Shown one piece after another: positions 62,812-64,000 of a stretch of DNA of 64,000 nt (positions are counted from its first letter, which is position 1; each line of letters starts with the position of its first letter). The translations under genes were made by a program, and so were the position numbers. Location of the stretch: NCBI GenBank assembly GCA_014843695.1, contig CM026404.1:82198628-82262627 (forward strand), read 5' to 3'. The notes under the pieces were generated by a model that had not been told where the DNA came from, did not search any database, and worked only from the letters and a program-made list of their open reading frames with translations. This DNA comes from Archivesica marissinica (Eukaryota; Mollusca; Bivalvia; Venerida; Vesicomyidae).

Positions 62812-63394
62812 GTCAATTTTCTATGTTCCTGATTTCTTACAAAATTTATATTTTCAGAAACTACAACTAATTCAGTGCAAATGCATCTATGATGTATGTT
62901 TATAGAATGTTAAATGCTAGACATGTACCTGCTGACACTAATTGAAATGTTTAAATGGTACAGACTGCACAGTTTATGTCAATTCATAAATACTTCAGTC
63001 TCCTAAAGTGAACAAACCAGGCCCGTAGCCACACTGAGGCAAATGAGGCACTCGCCTCGTTTAGAATTTGACAAGTAATGACAGGTATAGGAAAACCGAT
63101 AAAACTGCCTTCGGAATGCACAGACAAGCATACACAAAAATCATTCTGGGGGGTCGCCTCAGTTATTTTCAGATTCTGGCTACGGCACTGCAAACTAAGC
63201 AATTTTTCAATAATAAATATTTAAAACATGAGGTATTACTTTCCTTTTTTAAAAAGCAAGATTAACTATGGGACTGGCTGGCACCAGTGGAGAGGCCATG
63301 TGCCCCCGTGCCCCTCATAGCTATGCCACTGATTAGACTAGGCCTATTAGTAACCTATATATAGTTTCATTTGGGATAGGAATTAATTATTTGG
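62812..63394. other. Unassigned spacer
   Basis: At 63018-63192 lies a short inverted pair around GGCCCGTAGCCA and TGGCTACGGCAC, typical of a dispersed small MITE. No gene seen. Confidence 0.45.
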
Positions 63395-63648
63395 ATTGGT
63401 AATCCAGGTATCGCAGGTTCGATCTCCCGTCTGACCCAAATAAAATTAACAGTCTTTCAGATGGGACGTTAAGCCGAGGTCTCGTGTCGGTGCTTTACAC
63501 CGTGCACGTAAAAGAACCAGAGGAGACTCTGGAATGGGTCTCTGTCTGTATCATTGCACTATCCTCCAAAAATCTAAAATGACTAATCTCTTCAGGAGGC
63601 GTCGCTCATATGGGCAACCTGTAGCGACGATAAATAAACGTAAAGCAT
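63395..63648 (+). mobile_element. SINE family B, copy 12
   Basis: Lacks the first 20 or so bases of the head, then is complete from GATTGGTAATCCAGGTATCG through the tail GTAGCGACGATAAATAAACG. It ends 36 bases before the exon at 63684. Confidence 0.9.
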
Positions 63649-63686
63649 GCACACAATTAATTATTTATTTCCTTGCGTTTCAGACC

Positions 63687-63844
63687 ATGACACTTTCACG
63701 TGTGCTGACGGTTGTATCTACCAACTGGCTACGGGAGCAGATAGGAACAAATGTACAGAAGCAAGCTTCTAGGAAGCTCCGAGTTCTTGATACATCATTT
63801 GTTATGGACAAGTCTGTTGATACGTATACTGAATGCTATAAACT
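63687..63844 (+). CDS. First coding exon of a rhodanese-like sulfurtransferase (partial)
   Basis: Acceptor CCTTGCGTTTCAG, then ACC ATG at 63687 and a strong donor CT|GTAAGA at 63845. The 52 complete codons include VLTVVSTNWLREQI and SRKLRVLDTSFVMDKSVDTY. In thiosulfate sulfurtransferase and 3-mercaptopyruvate sulfurtransferase the N-terminus reads LVSTKWLAE...LRVLDASWY, a good match in order and spacing. Those enzymes are mitochondrial or cytosolic and handle sulfane sulfur in cyanide and cysteine metabolism. The catalytic cysteine domain would lie beyond the window, so activity cannot be judged. An acceptor in front of the ATG implies a non-coding first exon upstream. Confidence 0.6.
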
Positions 63845-63896
63845 GTAAGATGTATATGTTTTCAATGCTGTAACTCCATATGTTATAATTGTTCTG

Positions 63897-63929
63897 GTTT
63901 GTTTGTTTGTTTGTTTGTTTGTTTGTTTC
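63897..63929. repeat. TTTG microsatellite
   Basis: Eight consecutive GTTT units in the first intron of the sulfurtransferase-like gene. Confidence 0.95.
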
Positions 63930-64000
63930 GGGGATTACAGTTGTCCCGTCCGTTTTGGTCACAATGGCAACTTTCCGGCTTTTACTGTTGATAATAAGAC

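Overview
The window is eukaryotic nuclear DNA. It has spliced coding exons with GT-AG introns and consistent phases, tRNA-derived SINEs, truncated LINEs, short inverted-repeat DNA elements, and an exceptional load of minisatellites. The base composition, the SINE and MITE types and the repeat load suggest a marine lophotrochozoan, most likely a bivalve mollusc. That identification is inference from style, not from a species-specific marker. There are no prokaryotic features, and the many open frames inside the tandem arrays are by-products of repeat periods divisible by three.

Gene 1 (949-35380, + strand) is the 3' part of a carnitine O-palmitoyltransferase 1-like gene. I could assemble 15 exons whose phases all fit, giving 532 residues from the start of the acyltransferase domain to the stop. 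The N-terminal exons lie upstream of the window. Its 14 introns hold a 5'-truncated LINE, four SINE families, several MITEs and about ten tandem arrays. Three of the repeats (60 bp, 22 bp, 91 bp) are built from an exon end plus its 5' splice donor. Two more arrays run right into the 3' splice region of the next exon. This copying of splice boundaries into minisatellites is the most unusual thing I see here.

From 35381 to about 63680 I see no convincing host gene. This interval is a mosaic of minisatellites with periods of 13, 14, 21, 24, 25, 27, 30, about 60 and 91 bp, SINEs (some nested in others), MITEs, palindromic elements and one degenerate LINE (53270-54143, - strand).

Gene 2 begins at 63684 (+). 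It is a first coding exon whose translation resembles the N-terminus of rhodanese/mercaptopyruvate sulfurtransferase proteins; the rest lies beyond the window. 

Roughly 25 kb of the 64 kb (my estimate from summing array lengths) is tandem repeat. A run of exactly 1000 N (29573-30572) inside the largest array marks an assembly gap of unknown true size.
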